Assembly (NCBI RefSeq): GCF_965204195.1
Contig: NZ_OZ241975.1
Span: 2,728,001 to 2,792,000 of the forward strand
Origin: Poriferisodalis sp965204195
Lineage (GTDB): Bacteria; Actinomycetota; Acidimicrobiia; Acidimicrobiales; Poriferisodalaceae
Length of the DNA stretch: 64,000 nt
Reading direction: 5' to 3'
A program made the position numbers and the translations under genes. The notes under the pieces are model-generated. The model was not told where the DNA came from. It saw only the letters and a list, made by a program, of their open reading frames with translations, and ran no database searches. Below, piece by piece: positions 9,224 to 17,751 of this stretch (the first letter of the stretch is position 1; each line of letters begins with the position of its first letter).

Positions 9224-9994
9224 TCAGCGCACCAGCGTGCCGAGCGCCTCGCCTTCGACGACGCGGCGGAAATTGCCCTGCGTCATGAGGTCGAACACCA
9301 CGATGGGGGTGGCATTGTCCTTGCACACGGCGATTGCTGCGGAGTCCATCACCGCCAGCTCCCGGGACAGCACTTCGAGAAACGTGACTTCGCTGAGGAG
9401 CTGAGCATCTGGATCGGTCTGCGGATCGGCCGTATAGACGCCGTTGACACCGGAATGGGTTCCTTTCAGCACGACATCGGCGTCGACTTCCGCGGCGCGC
9501 AAGGCTGCCGCGGTGTCAGTCGTGAAGAACGGGTTGCCGGTGCCCGCCGCAAAGATCACTACCCGGCCTTTCTCCAAGTGGCGCACGGCCCGGCGCCGGA
9601 TATAGGGCTCAGCGATCTGTGCCATGCCGATGGCGGTCATCACACGGGTGGGCACGTCCCGGCGTTCGAGCGCATCTTGCAACGCAAGCGCATTGATGAC
9701 CGTGGCGAGCATGCCCATGTGGTCAGACTGTGCGCGATCCATGCCGCCGATCGAGCCCGCCATGCCGCGCCAGATGTTGCCGCCCCCGACGACGACGGCG
9801 ATATCGACCTTCAACGATGTCCAGACGTCTGCAATCTCCGACGCCAGCGCGTCCACCACAGCGGCGCTGACGTTGTTCCCTCCCGCGTCGGCCAACGCCT
9901 CGCCCGACAGCTTCAGCACCACCCGCTTCCACTCACGGGCTGCGCTCTCTCGCGGATCTTCCGGTTGCGTCACCGGGGTCACCGCCGCAGCCAC
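9224..9994 (-). CDS. pyrH: UMP kinase
   Basis: Phosphorylates UMP to UDP; an amino-acid-kinase fold enzyme unrelated to eukaryotic UMP/CMP kinases. The 256-residue protein has RVVLKLSGEAL (phosphate loop), AVVVGGGNIWRG and AAGTGNPFFTTDTAAALRA. Residues 1-22 precede the conserved core and are acidic, so a later start close to KRVVLKLSG is possible. It lies 8 bp after the tsf stop. Confidence 0.96.
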   Translation of the reverse strand: MAAAVTPVTQPEDPRESAAREWKRVVLKLSGEALADAGGNNVSAAVVDALASEIADVWTSLKVDIAVVVGGGNIWRGMAGSIGGMDRAQSDHMGMLATVINALALQDALERRDVPTRVMTAIGMAQIAEPYIRRRAVRHLEKGRVVIFAAGTGNPFFTTDTAAALRAAEVDADVVLKGTHSGVNGVYTADPQTDPDAQLLSEVTFLEVLSRELAVMDSAAIAVCKDNATPIVVFDLMTQGNFRRVVEGEALGTLVR

Positions 9995-10002
9995 AGCGAT
10001 GC

Positions 10003-10809
10003 TCAGCGGCCGATCTCGACCTGGGCGAAACGCGTCACGCTCGCCGATCCGACGAGATCGGCGATTGTTCGCTTCTCGTCCTTCACGAACTTCTGCTCCA
10101 TAAGCGTGTGCTCGCGCAGGTAGCCGGTCAGGCGGCCCTCGACGATCTTCGGCAGCGCCGCCTCGGGCTTGCCCTCATTCCGGCTCATTGCCTCGAAGGT
10201 GGCCCGCTCCCGGTCGAGGACCTCCGTTGGCACATCAGAACGCCGGATGTAGGTGGGGCGGCTGCTCGCGATGTGCAGCGCCACGTCATGAGCGAGCTCC
10301 GGCGTGGCACCTTCGATCTCCACGAGTACAGCATTGACGCCACGGCCGTTCTGCTGATGGACGTAGGCGTCGATACAGGAGCCGACGGGAGCCTCGAAGC
10401 GCTCCACCGTGCCGACCGCGATGTTCTCTTTGAGCGTGATCTTCAGATCGTCGATGACGGCTGCTGCGTCGGCGACAGCAGACGCACCGCTTGCGATCAC
10501 ATCGGTCAGCATCTTGTCTGCCATTGACAGGAACCCGTCAGACTTGGCGACGAAGTCTGTCTCGCAGCGCAACTCGACGATGGCGCCGACGGAGCCGTCG
10601 CCGCTGTCGATCACTCGCGCCACAACGACGCCGTCGCTGTTGTCACGATCGGCTCGGGCCGCGGACTTGGCGATGCCGTTCTCGCGCAACCACTGGGCCG
10701 CGGCGTCGGCGTCTCCATCGCATCGAGTCAGCGCGTTCTTTGCATCCATCATCCCGGCGCCGGTGGCGTGGCGCAGGGCCTGTACGTCCTTTGCTGTGAA
10801 CGCCGCCAT
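10003..10809 (-). CDS. tsf: Elongation factor Ts
   Basis: Nucleotide exchange factor for EF-Tu. The 268-residue protein begins MAAFTAKDVQALRHATGAGM, has the conserved MDAKNALTRCDGD segment and the EF-Tu-contacting CETDFVAKSDGF, and ends with LMEQKFVKDEKRTIADL. The ATG at 10809 is preceded by GGAGGCTCC-like Shine-Dalgarno sequence that overlaps the end of rpsB, so translation is probably coupled. The open frame upstream of this ATG is only antisense-like readthrough in rpsB. Confidence 0.96.
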   Translation of the reverse strand: MAAFTAKDVQALRHATGAGMMDAKNALTRCDGDADAAAQWLRENGIAKSAARADRDNSDGVVVARVIDSGDGSVGAIVELRCETDFVAKSDGFLSMADKMLTDVIASGASAVADAAAVIDDLKITLKENIAVGTVERFEAPVGSCIDAYVHQQNGRGVNAVLVEIEGATPELAHDVALHIASSRPTYIRRSDVPTEVLDRERATFEAMSRNEGKPEAALPKIVEGRLTGYLREHTLMEQKFVKDEKRTIADLVGSASVTRFAQVEIGR

Positions 10810-10810
10810 G

Positions 10811-11875
10811 TCAGGAGGCTCCTTGCGATGCAGATGGGGGGGCCAGGGTTTCAGCCTCGGTGGCATCGCCCGCAGCCTCGGCGGTTTCGGCCGCAGGCTC
10901 GGCAGACGCAGACATATCGCTGGTGGACTCGTCCGGCGCAGATGCCTCGACAGCGGGCTCTGGGTCACCAGCGACATCAACCGCCGCGGCTGGGGCCTCA
11001 GCCGGCCGCATGTCAGGAACGGCGGCCGCCGCGGCGGCCTTGCGGGCCTGATCGGCGGCGATACGGGCCTCCCGGGCCGCAGCCTCGGCCATTGCAGCCC
11101 GCTGTGCCTCGGCCTGCTGTGCAGCGATGCGTGCCTCTTCCTCAGGCGAGCGCTCGCCTGCTGGGGCCACCGCGACGCCGCTGCGCTCGGCCATGTATCG
11201 GCCCTCCAACGCGGCATCGGCGACCACCCGGCACAGCAATTCGGTGGAGCGGATGGCGTCGTCGTTGCCAGGGATGACGTAGGTGATCGGATCGGGATCG
11301 GAGTTCGAGTCCGCGACGGCGACTACCGGGAGCTTCAACCGGACAGCCTCCGCCACCGCGATGTGCTCCTTCGGCGTGTCGAGCACGAAGACGGCATCCG
11401 GCAGCTTGTCCATATTCCGGATGCCGTTCAGATTGCGCTGCAGCTTGGTGAGCTCACGGGTGTGCAGCAGGGCTTCCTTCTTCGGCATGTTGTCGAAGTC
11501 GCCGGCGGCCTGCATCCGCTCGTACTCAAGCATCTTGGTGACTCGACCGCGGATTGTGCGGAAGTTGGTCAGCATGCCGCCCAGCCAACGCTGGTTCACA
11601 TACGGCATGCCGCACGCATTGGCATGGCGCTGGATCGGGTACTGGGCCTGGCGCTTGGTGCCGACGAACAGGATCGTGCCGCCGCGCGCCACGGTGTCGC
11701 GCACGTAGGCGTAGGCGTCTTCGAGGAGTTGGAGCGTCTGCTGGAGGTCGATGATGTAAATGCCGTTGCGCTCGCCCCACAGGAACCGTTCCATCTTCGG
11801 ATTCCAGCGGCGGGTTTGGTGGCCGAAATGCACGCCGGCGGCGAGCAGGTCGGACATGGTCACAACAGCGGACAT
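10811..11875 (-). CDS. rpsB: 30S ribosomal protein S2 with long acidic tail
   Basis: S2 of the small ribosomal subunit. Residues 1-235 or so match the family, with LLAAGVHFGHQTRRWNPKM, FVGTKRQAQ and VNQRWLGGMLTNFRTI. The protein is 354 residues, about 100 longer than usual, because of a C-terminal Ala/Glu/Pro-rich tail (from GERSPEEEARIAAQQ). The ATG at 11875 has a good Shine-Dalgarno (GGGGAGGAG) and is in the rpsB-tsf order. A paired leader lies directly upstream. Confidence 0.95.
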   Translation of the reverse strand: MSAVVTMSDLLAAGVHFGHQTRRWNPKMERFLWGERNGIYIIDLQQTLQLLEDAYAYVRDTVARGGTILFVGTKRQAQYPIQRHANACGMPYVNQRWLGGMLTNFRTIRGRVTKMLEYERMQAAGDFDNMPKKEALLHTRELTKLQRNLNGIRNMDKLPDAVFVLDTPKEHIAVAEAVRLKLPVVAVADSNSDPDPITYVIPGNDDAIRSTELLCRVVADAALEGRYMAERSGVAVAPAGERSPEEEARIAAQQAEAQRAAMAEAAAREARIAADQARKAAAAAAVPDMRPAEAPAAAVDVAGDPEPAVEASAPDESTSDMSASAEPAAETAEAAGDATEAETLAPPSASQGAS

Positions 11876-11880
11876 GAATG

Positions 11881-11945
11881 CTCCTCCCCACGGTTCGAAT
11901 CTCTGCACCGGGGACGACGCCGCTTGGACAGCGGCGACCGTGGGG
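11881..11945 (-). promoter_or_regulatory. Paired 5' leader overlapping the rpsB ribosome binding site
   Basis: On the transcript strand CCCCACGGT (11945-11937) pairs perfectly with ACCGTGGGG (11894-11886), and inside it CGCCGCT pairs with AGCGGCG (11936-11918, 5-nt loop). The 3' arm of the outer stem overlaps the Shine-Dalgarno GGGGAGGAG (11889-11881), so the fold would partly hide it. Ribosomal protein leaders often work this way; autoregulation by S2 is inference. Confidence 0.45.
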
Positions 11946-12065
11946 CCGCCCCGGCTGGTCAGTGAATGGTCGGTGGCACGGTGATCTCGACGAGACGCGC
12001 CGACGCCGACTCGGGCTTCCGGGAGACTTGGCCTCCTGAATGCCAGGTCTCCGTCGGCGTAAGCC

Positions 12066-12632
12066 TCAGAGCACCGCATTGCCGACGCCGGAGTGTAACC
12101 AGCGCAGTTGCAGGCGATACACGGAGGGCGATGAGGGGACGAGATGCGGGCGTCCAAGCGACGACTGTCCACTCGTGCTGCGGCTGCTGCCGAAGATCTG
12201 AGCCGGGTCGAGGTAGGTCTCGCCCCTGCGCACACCGACATGCAGCCGGTCGCCTGTGGTGCCGAGTTGCTGTCGCTGCTGGACTCGTTCGCCTCTGCGG
12301 ACGCTGGTCGACGCAACCCCGGAGTACGACACCCGCAGACCGTCAGGATGGCTCACCGTGACATGCAGTCGCCCTCCCACTTGCCCGGCGAAGCTGACGA
12401 TGCCGTCGGCAGCGGCCCAGAACGCCGAGCCGGGCTGTGTCGCGAACTCGAGGCCGCGATTGCCGGGCCCGTAGCGGTGCGTCGGCGGCCGGAAGGGGTC
12501 GACGACGGTGCCGTGCACAGGCCAGATGTAATCGAGCGCCGGCCCGGTCTGCGCCGGCACAGCTTGCGCCCGCGCCGGGCCACCAGCGAAAGCCAGAACA
12601 GCTGCGCCCGCGGCAACGAACGCGATGGTCAG
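12066..12632 (-). CDS. Secreted M23/LytM-like domain protein, degenerate active site
   Basis: About 188 residues with a hydrophobic N-terminal signal sequence (LTIAFVAAGAAVLAFAGGP then ARAQ). The LytM-like domain follows: WPVHGTVVDPFRPP, FWAAADGIVSFAGQVGG, VTVSHPDGLRVSY and TTGDRLHVGVRRG. In active M23 peptidases the first motif carries a His ligand and the last is HLH; here the first site reads NRGLEF and the last has one His. It may be a non-catalytic activator or binding domain. The start is unclear: no ATG, GTG or TTG lies at the right place, and CTG at 12632, overlapping the xerC stop, was taken. Confidence 0.7.
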   Translation of the reverse strand: MTIAFVAAGAAVLAFAGGPARAQAVPAQTGPALDYIWPVHGTVVDPFRPPTHRYGPGNRGLEFATQPGSAFWAAADGIVSFAGQVGGRLHVTVSHPDGLRVSYSGVASTSVRRGERVQQRQQLGTTGDRLHVGVRRGETYLDPAQIFGSSRSTSGQSSLGRPHLVPSSPSVYRLQLRWLHSGVGNAVL

Positions 12633-13555
12633 GCGCGCGGGTGTGCCGACTCGTACACCTCCCTGAGGCGCTCCCTGCTGACCCGTGTGTAGATCTGCGT
12701 GGTCGCGAGTCGCCCGTGGCCGAGCAGTTCCTGCACCACGCGCAGGTCGGCTCCGCCGTCCAGCAGATGCGTGGCGTAGGTGTGTCGCAGGGCATGCGGA
12801 TGGGTCGGCGTGGCGGCGTGGCGATCCAGGATCCGCTGCACGTCTCGCGTGCCGAGCCGGTTGCCGCGCAGGTTCACCAGCAGTGCTGCAGGGTCGCGGC
12901 CGGCGGGCTCGCGCAGCCGCTGCACGTCGAACTCGTCGCTGCCGCCATCGCGCCATGCGGCGAGCAGCGCCATGGCCGGCTCGCTGAGCGGCACCCGGCG
13001 GTGCTTGGCGCCCTTCCCGATCACTTCGATGTGCGCGCTGCCGGTCCGGAAGGCGCCGCGATCGAGCTGGCAGAGTTCGGCGACGCGCAGGCCGCTGCCG
13101 TAGAGCAGCTCGAGCACGAGCCGTTCGCGCAGTTCGGTCGGATCGTCGGGCACCGTGCCGTCGCCGAGCATCTCGGACACTTCGCCCGCTGCAAGGACAC
13201 GCGGCAGGCGTCCCGAACCGGCCGGCGCGGCAAGCCCGAGCGTCGGATCGACGTCGATGGCGCCTCGGCGTGCCAGCCACCTGAAGTAACGCCTCAATGC
13301 GGACGCTTTGCGGGCCACCGAGCGTCGCGACAGCCCGCGCACCGACAGGAACGCGATGTACCGGCGCAGCCAGCGTCGATCGACGTCGCCTGGTGCGTCG
13401 AGACCTGCCCGAGCGGCCCACTCGGCGAACTGGCACAGATCGGAGCGGTAGGCGCGCTTGGTCGAATCCGATGCCGCGGTCAGTGACAGCACGAATTCGG
13501 GGACTCGCCACGCCGGCGGCGCCCCGGTCACCAGACGTGACGTCACCAGCACCAC
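12629..13555 (-). CDS. xerC: Tyrosine recombinase XerC-type
   Basis: Site-specific recombinase that resolves chromosome dimers with a partner at dif. The 308-residue protein has an N-terminal SAM-like core-binding domain (about 20-110) and a catalytic domain with the RKHRHY set visible: Arg in SGLRVAELCQL, Lys in GKGAKHRRVPL, HALRHTYATHLLDGG, His in LLGHGRLATTQ and Tyr in IYTRVS. Position between rpsB and dprA fits the housekeeping enzyme rather than a phage integrase. XerC versus XerD naming is by context. Confidence 0.9.
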   Translation of the reverse strand: MVLVTSRLVTGAPPAWRVPEFVLSLTAASDSTKRAYRSDLCQFAEWAARAGLDAPGDVDRRWLRRYIAFLSVRGLSRRSVARKASALRRYFRWLARRGAIDVDPTLGLAAPAGSGRLPRVLAAGEVSEMLGDGTVPDDPTELRERLVLELLYGSGLRVAELCQLDRGAFRTGSAHIEVIGKGAKHRRVPLSEPAMALLAAWRDGGSDEFDVQRLREPAGRDPAALLVNLRGNRLGTRDVQRILDRHAATPTHPHALRHTYATHLLDGGADLRVVQELLGHGRLATTQIYTRVSRERLREVYESAHPRA

Positions 13556-13609
13556 AGTACCGAGGGGCCCCCACCGGTTCGCAAGCTCCGCCGCAGCGAC
13601 ACTGGGCCC

Positions 13610-14833
13610 TCATCGGGCCTTCTCCCACCAACCGCCGGTCTCGCTGGCCCAGCCCGACAGCTGCAACCGGCCCAGCGCCGATGCCAGCTCACCGAGACTG
13701 GCACCGGTCTGCAGCGCCAGCTCGTCGAGCGTGCGAGGCCCGGCGGTGAGTTCGTCGAGGATCTGGCGGTCGAGCGGCTCGCCCGGCTGCGCCTCTGCAG
13801 CAACTGCTGCGGCCGCTCGGGCCACGGTGCGGCCCCGCGCATCGCGCTCCGTCTCGCTGCGCTCACGCGCCGCCAGGGCCGGGAACTCGGTGTCCAATGC
13901 CGACAGCACGTCGGCCACCTCGCAGACCGGCGCGCACCCGTCAGCGAGCAGCCGGTTGGCGCCGGCTGAGGCCGCGCTGGTGATCGGCCCCGGCACAGCC
14001 ATCACCGGCCGGTCCCGCTCGGCTGCGGCGTCGACTGTGTACATCGAGCCGCCCGTCGTCCCGGACTCGACCACAACCAGCACCTCGCACAGTGCCGCCA
14101 CGATCCGGTTGCGCGCCGGGAACTGCCAGTGCGCTGCACGCCGGCCGAGCGGGTACTCGCTGAGCAGTGTCCCGCGCCGTGCCACATCGGCCCACAGCGA
14201 GCGATTCGACGCCGGGTACACCTGGTCGAGCCCGCTGCCTACGACGCCGATGACCGGCCCGCCCGTGTCGAGCGCCGCTCGCTGAGCGATGCCGTCGATA
14301 CCAGTCGCCAGGCCCGACACCACTGCCACCCCCGCCGCTGCGAGGCCCGACCCGAGTTGCTGTGCCACTGTGCGCCCGTACGCAGTGCATCGCCGTGTGC
14401 CCACAACGCCGACGCGCCGGATCTCCGGCTCGATCGCAGCGCCCTGGCCGAACAGCAGTGCAGGCGGCTCAGGGTCTGACTCCCAGATCTCAGCTGCATC
14501 GCTGCAAGCCGGCACCAACAGCCAGATGCCCTCACGCGTATGCGCGGCGAGCAAGTCGGCGCCGACGGGATGCCCGCTGATCGCCGCACGCTCGGAGGCC
14601 AATGCGGCCTGCCGCCGCCATGTCGCGATCAGCTGCTCATCCACGCCGCGGCACGATCGCAACGCCGCCAGCACCGCAGCCCGCCCGGTACGCAGCTGAT
14701 CGATGGCCTCACGGGCGTCACGGCTGCTCAACAATGCACGCAGTCGCGCCGGGCCCATGTGAGGCAACGAGCACAGCTCGATCAGCGCACCGAGTTCCGC
14801 TCGACCGGCACCGGATTGGCTGGTGGTGCTCAC
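13610..14833 (-). CDS. dprA: DNA-processing protein DprA
   Basis: DprA loads RecA on incoming single-stranded DNA during transformation and is also widespread in non-competent bacteria. The 407-residue protein has an N-terminal helical domain, a Rossmann domain with VGVVGTRRCTAYGRTVA, SGLATGIDGIAQRAAL, PARNRIVAALCEVLVVVES and TTGGSMYT, and a C-terminal winged-helix part (LDRQILDELTAGPRTLDEL). GTG at 14833 is the likely start. It lies 34 bp after comM, the usual pairing. Confidence 0.93.
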   Translation of the reverse strand: MSTTSQSGAGRAELGALIELCSLPHMGPARLRALLSSRDAREAIDQLRTGRAAVLAALRSCRGVDEQLIATWRRQAALASERAAISGHPVGADLLAAHTREGIWLLVPACSDAAEIWESDPEPPALLFGQGAAIEPEIRRVGVVGTRRCTAYGRTVAQQLGSGLAAAGVAVVSGLATGIDGIAQRAALDTGGPVIGVVGSGLDQVYPASNRSLWADVARRGTLLSEYPLGRRAAHWQFPARNRIVAALCEVLVVVESGTTGGSMYTVDAAAERDRPVMAVPGPITSAASAGANRLLADGCAPVCEVADVLSALDTEFPALAARERSETERDARGRTVARAAAAVAAEAQPGEPLDRQILDELTAGPRTLDELALQTGASLGELASALGRLQLSGWASETGGWWEKAR

Positions 14834-14867
14834 GGCGTGACCCTCCCCGCGGCCGTCTCCACCCGGC

Positions 14868-16385
14868 TCACGCTGCCGTGGCAGGCGCATGCAGCCTGCC
14901 GACGCTGGCGCGCAGCGTGAGCGCCTCGTTGAGACGTTCAGCGTCGATGAGCGGTTCGTCGCCGGCGAGATCGCACAGCGTCAGCGCAACGCAGCGCACG
15001 CGGTGCAGTCCGCGGCCGCTGAGCAGTCCACCGCGCAAGCGCTCGCGCAGCACGGCGTGCGCCGCCGGCGTGAGCGGCGCGAACTGCTCGAGCTGCGCGC
15101 CGGTCAGCTCGACATTGGCTTCGACACCCCGAGAGGCGGCCCGCGCGCGGGCCGTTGCCACCCGGCTGGCCACCGCGGCAGTCGGCTCGCCGCGGATGCC
15201 GTCGAGCAATTGGTCGGGATCGGGCGGTCGCACTTGGATGCGGAGATCGAAGCGGTCGAGCAGCGGCCCCGAGAGGCGCCGGAGGTAACGCTGGCGGACG
15301 AGGTCCGAACAGCGGCACGAGTTCGGCCGACCGGCCTGCCCGCACCTGCACGGGTTCATGGCCGCCACGAGCAAGAAGCGAGCCGGAAACGAACACGTTC
15401 CCAACGCGCGGCTCACTCGAACGACGCCTTCTTCGAGCGGCTGACGCATGGCATCGAGCACGCTGGGCGCGAACTCGCCGAGTTCGTCGAGGAACAGCAC
15501 GCCGCGGTGTGCAAGCGAGATCTCTCCGGGGCGAATCGCATTCGTGCCGCCGCCGATCAGCGCGGTCACGGTGGCGGTGTGATGGGGGCTGCGGAGAAGC
15601 GGCCGGGTGGCCAAGCCGGTGGGCAGCGGCAAACCCGCCGCCGACTGGACCCGCGTGGCCTCCATCGCGCACTCCCGGCTGAGCTCGGGCAGCAAGCCCA
15701 CCAGCCGCCTGGCCAGCATCGTCTTGCCTGCGCCTGGCGGACCCAGCATCAGCAAGTGGTGACCGCCCGCCGCGGCAACCTCGACCGCTCGCCGGGCGGA
15801 GGGTTGCCCGATCACGTCGCTGAGATCGGGCACCGGCACGGGGGACGGATGTGGCGGAACAGGCGGTGGATCGGGCCACGGTGCGCGGCCTGCCAGCACC
15901 GACGCCAGCTCCCCCAACGTGCGAACCGGGTGTACGTCTCGCGGACTTGCTGCGAGCGCAACGTGATAGGCGTCAGACGGAACGACGATGGCGTGCTCGC
16001 GGAGCGCATCGGTGAGCGGCAGCACGCCGGCCGTGCCCCTGACAGCCCCATCGAGGCCGAGTTCGCCCAGGAATGCCTTCCCGCGCAGCGACTCGGCTGG
16101 CACTTGCTCGGTGACAGCGAGCACGGCCACTGCCATGGCCACGTCGAGGACTGCGCCACCCTTGCGCAGGCCCGACGGTGCCAGGTTGACGGTGACGCGA
16201 CTGTCGGGCCAGTCGAGTCCCGACGACAGCACCGCCGCCCGAACCCGGTCGCGCGCCTCGCGACAGGCGGCATCGGGCAGCCCGACAATGGTGAATGACG
16301 GAAGTCCGTTCGAGGTGTGCACCTCAACCGTGACGACGTGACCGTCGACGCCGACCAGTGTCGCGGTCGTTGCAGTAGCCAGCAT
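14868..16385 (-). CDS. comM: YifB/ComM-family Mg-chelatase-like AAA ATPase
   Basis: ComM-type helicase that promotes branch migration during natural transformation. The 505-residue protein has the N-terminal Lon-protease-like domain (VEVHTSNGLPSFTIVGLPD), Walker A MLGPPGAGKTMLARRL, Walker B FLDELGEF, a zinc-finger-like CRCGQAGRPNSCRCSD and a C-terminal Mg-chelatase domain. ATG at 16385 is chosen for its GGAGG seven bases upstream. With dprA next, the pair hints at DNA uptake, but no uptake machinery is present in this window. Confidence 0.93.
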   Translation of the reverse strand: MLATATTATLVGVDGHVVTVEVHTSNGLPSFTIVGLPDAACREARDRVRAAVLSSGLDWPDSRVTVNLAPSGLRKGGAVLDVAMAVAVLAVTEQVPAESLRGKAFLGELGLDGAVRGTAGVLPLTDALREHAIVVPSDAYHVALAASPRDVHPVRTLGELASVLAGRAPWPDPPPVPPHPSPVPVPDLSDVIGQPSARRAVEVAAAGGHHLLMLGPPGAGKTMLARRLVGLLPELSRECAMEATRVQSAAGLPLPTGLATRPLLRSPHHTATVTALIGGGTNAIRPGEISLAHRGVLFLDELGEFAPSVLDAMRQPLEEGVVRVSRALGTCSFPARFLLVAAMNPCRCGQAGRPNSCRCSDLVRQRYLRRLSGPLLDRFDLRIQVRPPDPDQLLDGIRGEPTAAVASRVATARARAASRGVEANVELTGAQLEQFAPLTPAAHAVLRERLRGGLLSGRGLHRVRCVALTLCDLAGDEPLIDAERLNEALTLRASVGRLHAPATAA

Positions 16386-16630
16386 GGGCATCCTCCGGAA
16401 GCTCGGATCGGACGCATCGCCGAGGCGGCGCAGTCCGGGTTCGACGAAGAAGCCCGCTGGGGGCAACGATCGGTACAGCAGCGTCGACGACGACTGATCT
16501 GTTAAGCCTGCATGACGGCATGCGAGCCATCGCTGCAGGCTCGAGGGAGGACCGTACACCGGGACTGTCCGCAGCAGGCCGGCATTTTCTGACGCCACGC
16601 GGTCGAGCCGCGCCGGGCGATACTGCACCC

Positions 16631-16741
16631 GTGGGATACGACCCGTATCGCAAGCACAACACCACCCGGCTCGACTTCGTGCTCGTTGCCATTGCGTCGC
16701 TGGTCGCACTCGGCCTGGTGCTGTGGGCGGTGCTGGCTTGA
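16631..16741 (+). CDS. Small single-pass membrane protein
   Basis: A GTG at 16631 opens a 36-residue protein: a polar basic start (GYDPYRKHNTTRLD) and one hydrophobic helix (FVLVAIASLVALGLVLWAVL). It overlaps the next gene by one base (TGATG), so the two are probably translated together. It diverges from comM. Function unknown. A longer frame to 16520 exists, but its N-terminus is Arg-rich and looks non-coding. Confidence 0.55.
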   Translation: MGYDPYRKHNTTRLDFVLVAIASLVALGLVLWAVLA

Positions 16742-16959
16742 TGCCGCCGATACGCCAGCTCGAGCCTGTGCGCGGTTTCGAGGTGCGCCGGGTTCAGCCC
16801 TTCGAAGCGGTCAAGCGGTACGTCTGCGGCGGCTGCGGCGGCTCCATCGAGGCCGGTACCGGCCATGTGGTCGCAGTGCCGATCGACGCTCCCGATCTGC
16901 GGCGCCACTGGCACTGGGGCTGCTGGCAGGCGCGCGACCGGCGGCGGCCGCTGGGGTGA
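16741..16959 (+). CDS. Small zinc-binding-type conserved protein
   Basis: A 72-residue protein with CGGCGG and a later HWHWGCW, i.e. CxxC plus HWH/C, which looks like one zinc site. Similar small proteins with a CPGC...RRHWHxxCW pattern are common in actinobacteria and are often mislabelled ATP/GTP-binding. The ATG overlaps the stop of the upstream membrane microprotein. Role unknown. Confidence 0.65.
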   Translation: MPPIRQLEPVRGFEVRRVQPFEAVKRYVCGGCGGSIEAGTGHVVAVPIDAPDLRRHWHWGCWQARDRRRPLG

Positions 16960-16972
16960 ACCGCGCCGCCAG

Positions 16973-17317
16973 CTAGAAGGCGCCGGTGAGCACCTCTACC
17001 TTGCGGCCCATCACGGACGCGGCGTCACAGCGAAGCGGACCGCTCCAGCCGCCCCGCTGGCGCACGTAGTGAGCTGCGAGTCGTCGGACCTGCTGCTGCT
17101 TGCGGGCGGTGATCGCCTCAAAGCCCGTACCGAAGCGATCACTGGAGCGTGTCTTCACTTCGCAGACCACCAGATGGGTTCCGTCGGTCACTACCAGGTC
17201 CAGCTCCCCGAGCGGGCATCGCCAATTGCGATCCAGCACGCGGTAGCCGCGCTCGGCATACCAGCGCTCGACGAGACCTTCCCCGTACCTGCCGAGCGCT
17301 TGTCGCCGAGCGGTCAC
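16973..17317 (-). CDS. yraN: YraN/UPF0102-family nuclease-fold protein
   Basis: A 114-residue member of UPF0102, a small PD-(D/E)XK-like family of unknown role. Visible motifs are RRQALGRYGEGLVERWYAE, CPLGELDLVVTDGTHLVV and CEVKTRSSDRFG, which carry the acidic and Lys residues of the nuclease-like fold. Its neighbours are comM-dprA on one side and rplS on the other, the usual place, but the RNase HII and signal peptidase genes often found between yraN and rplS are absent. Confidence 0.88.
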   Translation of the reverse strand: MTARRQALGRYGEGLVERWYAERGYRVLDRNWRCPLGELDLVVTDGTHLVVCEVKTRSSDRFGTGFEAITARKQQQVRRLAAHYVRQRGGWSGPLRCDAASVMGRKVEVLTGAF

Positions 17318-17355
17318 GCGCAGCCCACGTCCGGCCCGCGACCGATGGTGTGCCG

Positions 17356-17700
17356 CTAGAAGCGCTTCTCAGGAATACGCGCTGCCTTGCCGACGCGGTC
17401 GCGCAGGTAGTACAGCTTCGCTCGGCGCACATCGCCGACCGCTACCCGCTCGATCTTCGCGATGGTGGGAGCGTGCAGCGGAAATGTCCGCTCGACCCCC
17501 ACGCCGAAGCTGAGCTTGCGAACCGTGAAGGTCTCGCTGATGCCCGACGAGTGCCGTGCGATCACGTAGCCCTCGAACACCTGCGTGCGCTGCCGGTTGC
17601 CCTCGACGACGCGCACGTGGACGCGCACCGTGTCACCGGGGCCGAAGTCGGGATGATCGTCTCGAAGACGAGCCTGGTCGACAAGATCGGTGCTGCCCAT
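17356..17700 (-). CDS. rplS: 50S ribosomal protein L19
   Basis: L19 sits at the 30S-50S interface. The 114-residue protein has the family core: FGPGDTVRVHVRVVEGNRQR, TQVFEGYVIARHSSGI, SETFTVRKLSFGVGVERTFP and the C-terminal VRRAKLYYLRDRVGKAARI. Length and order (trmD upstream) are normal. Confidence 0.96.
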   Translation of the reverse strand: MGSTDLVDQARLRDDHPDFGPGDTVRVHVRVVEGNRQRTQVFEGYVIARHSSGISETFTVRKLSFGVGVERTFPLHAPTIAKIERVAVGDVRRAKLYYLRDRVGKAARIPEKRF

Positions 17701-17751
17701 GGCGATCCGACTCCCGTGATCGGCGTGACGACGAACACCGCAGGCTAGTGG

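Noticed and set aside
11889..11905. GGTTCGAAT tRNA T-loop-like sequence upstream of rpsB
   Set aside because: The flanking bases do not pair as a T-arm and there is no acceptor or anticodon arm; it is part of the rpsB leader.
12629..13555. XerC as an integrase of a mobile element
   Set aside because: Its place beside dprA and rpsB and its full catalytic set fit the housekeeping dimer-resolution enzyme; no att repeats flank it.
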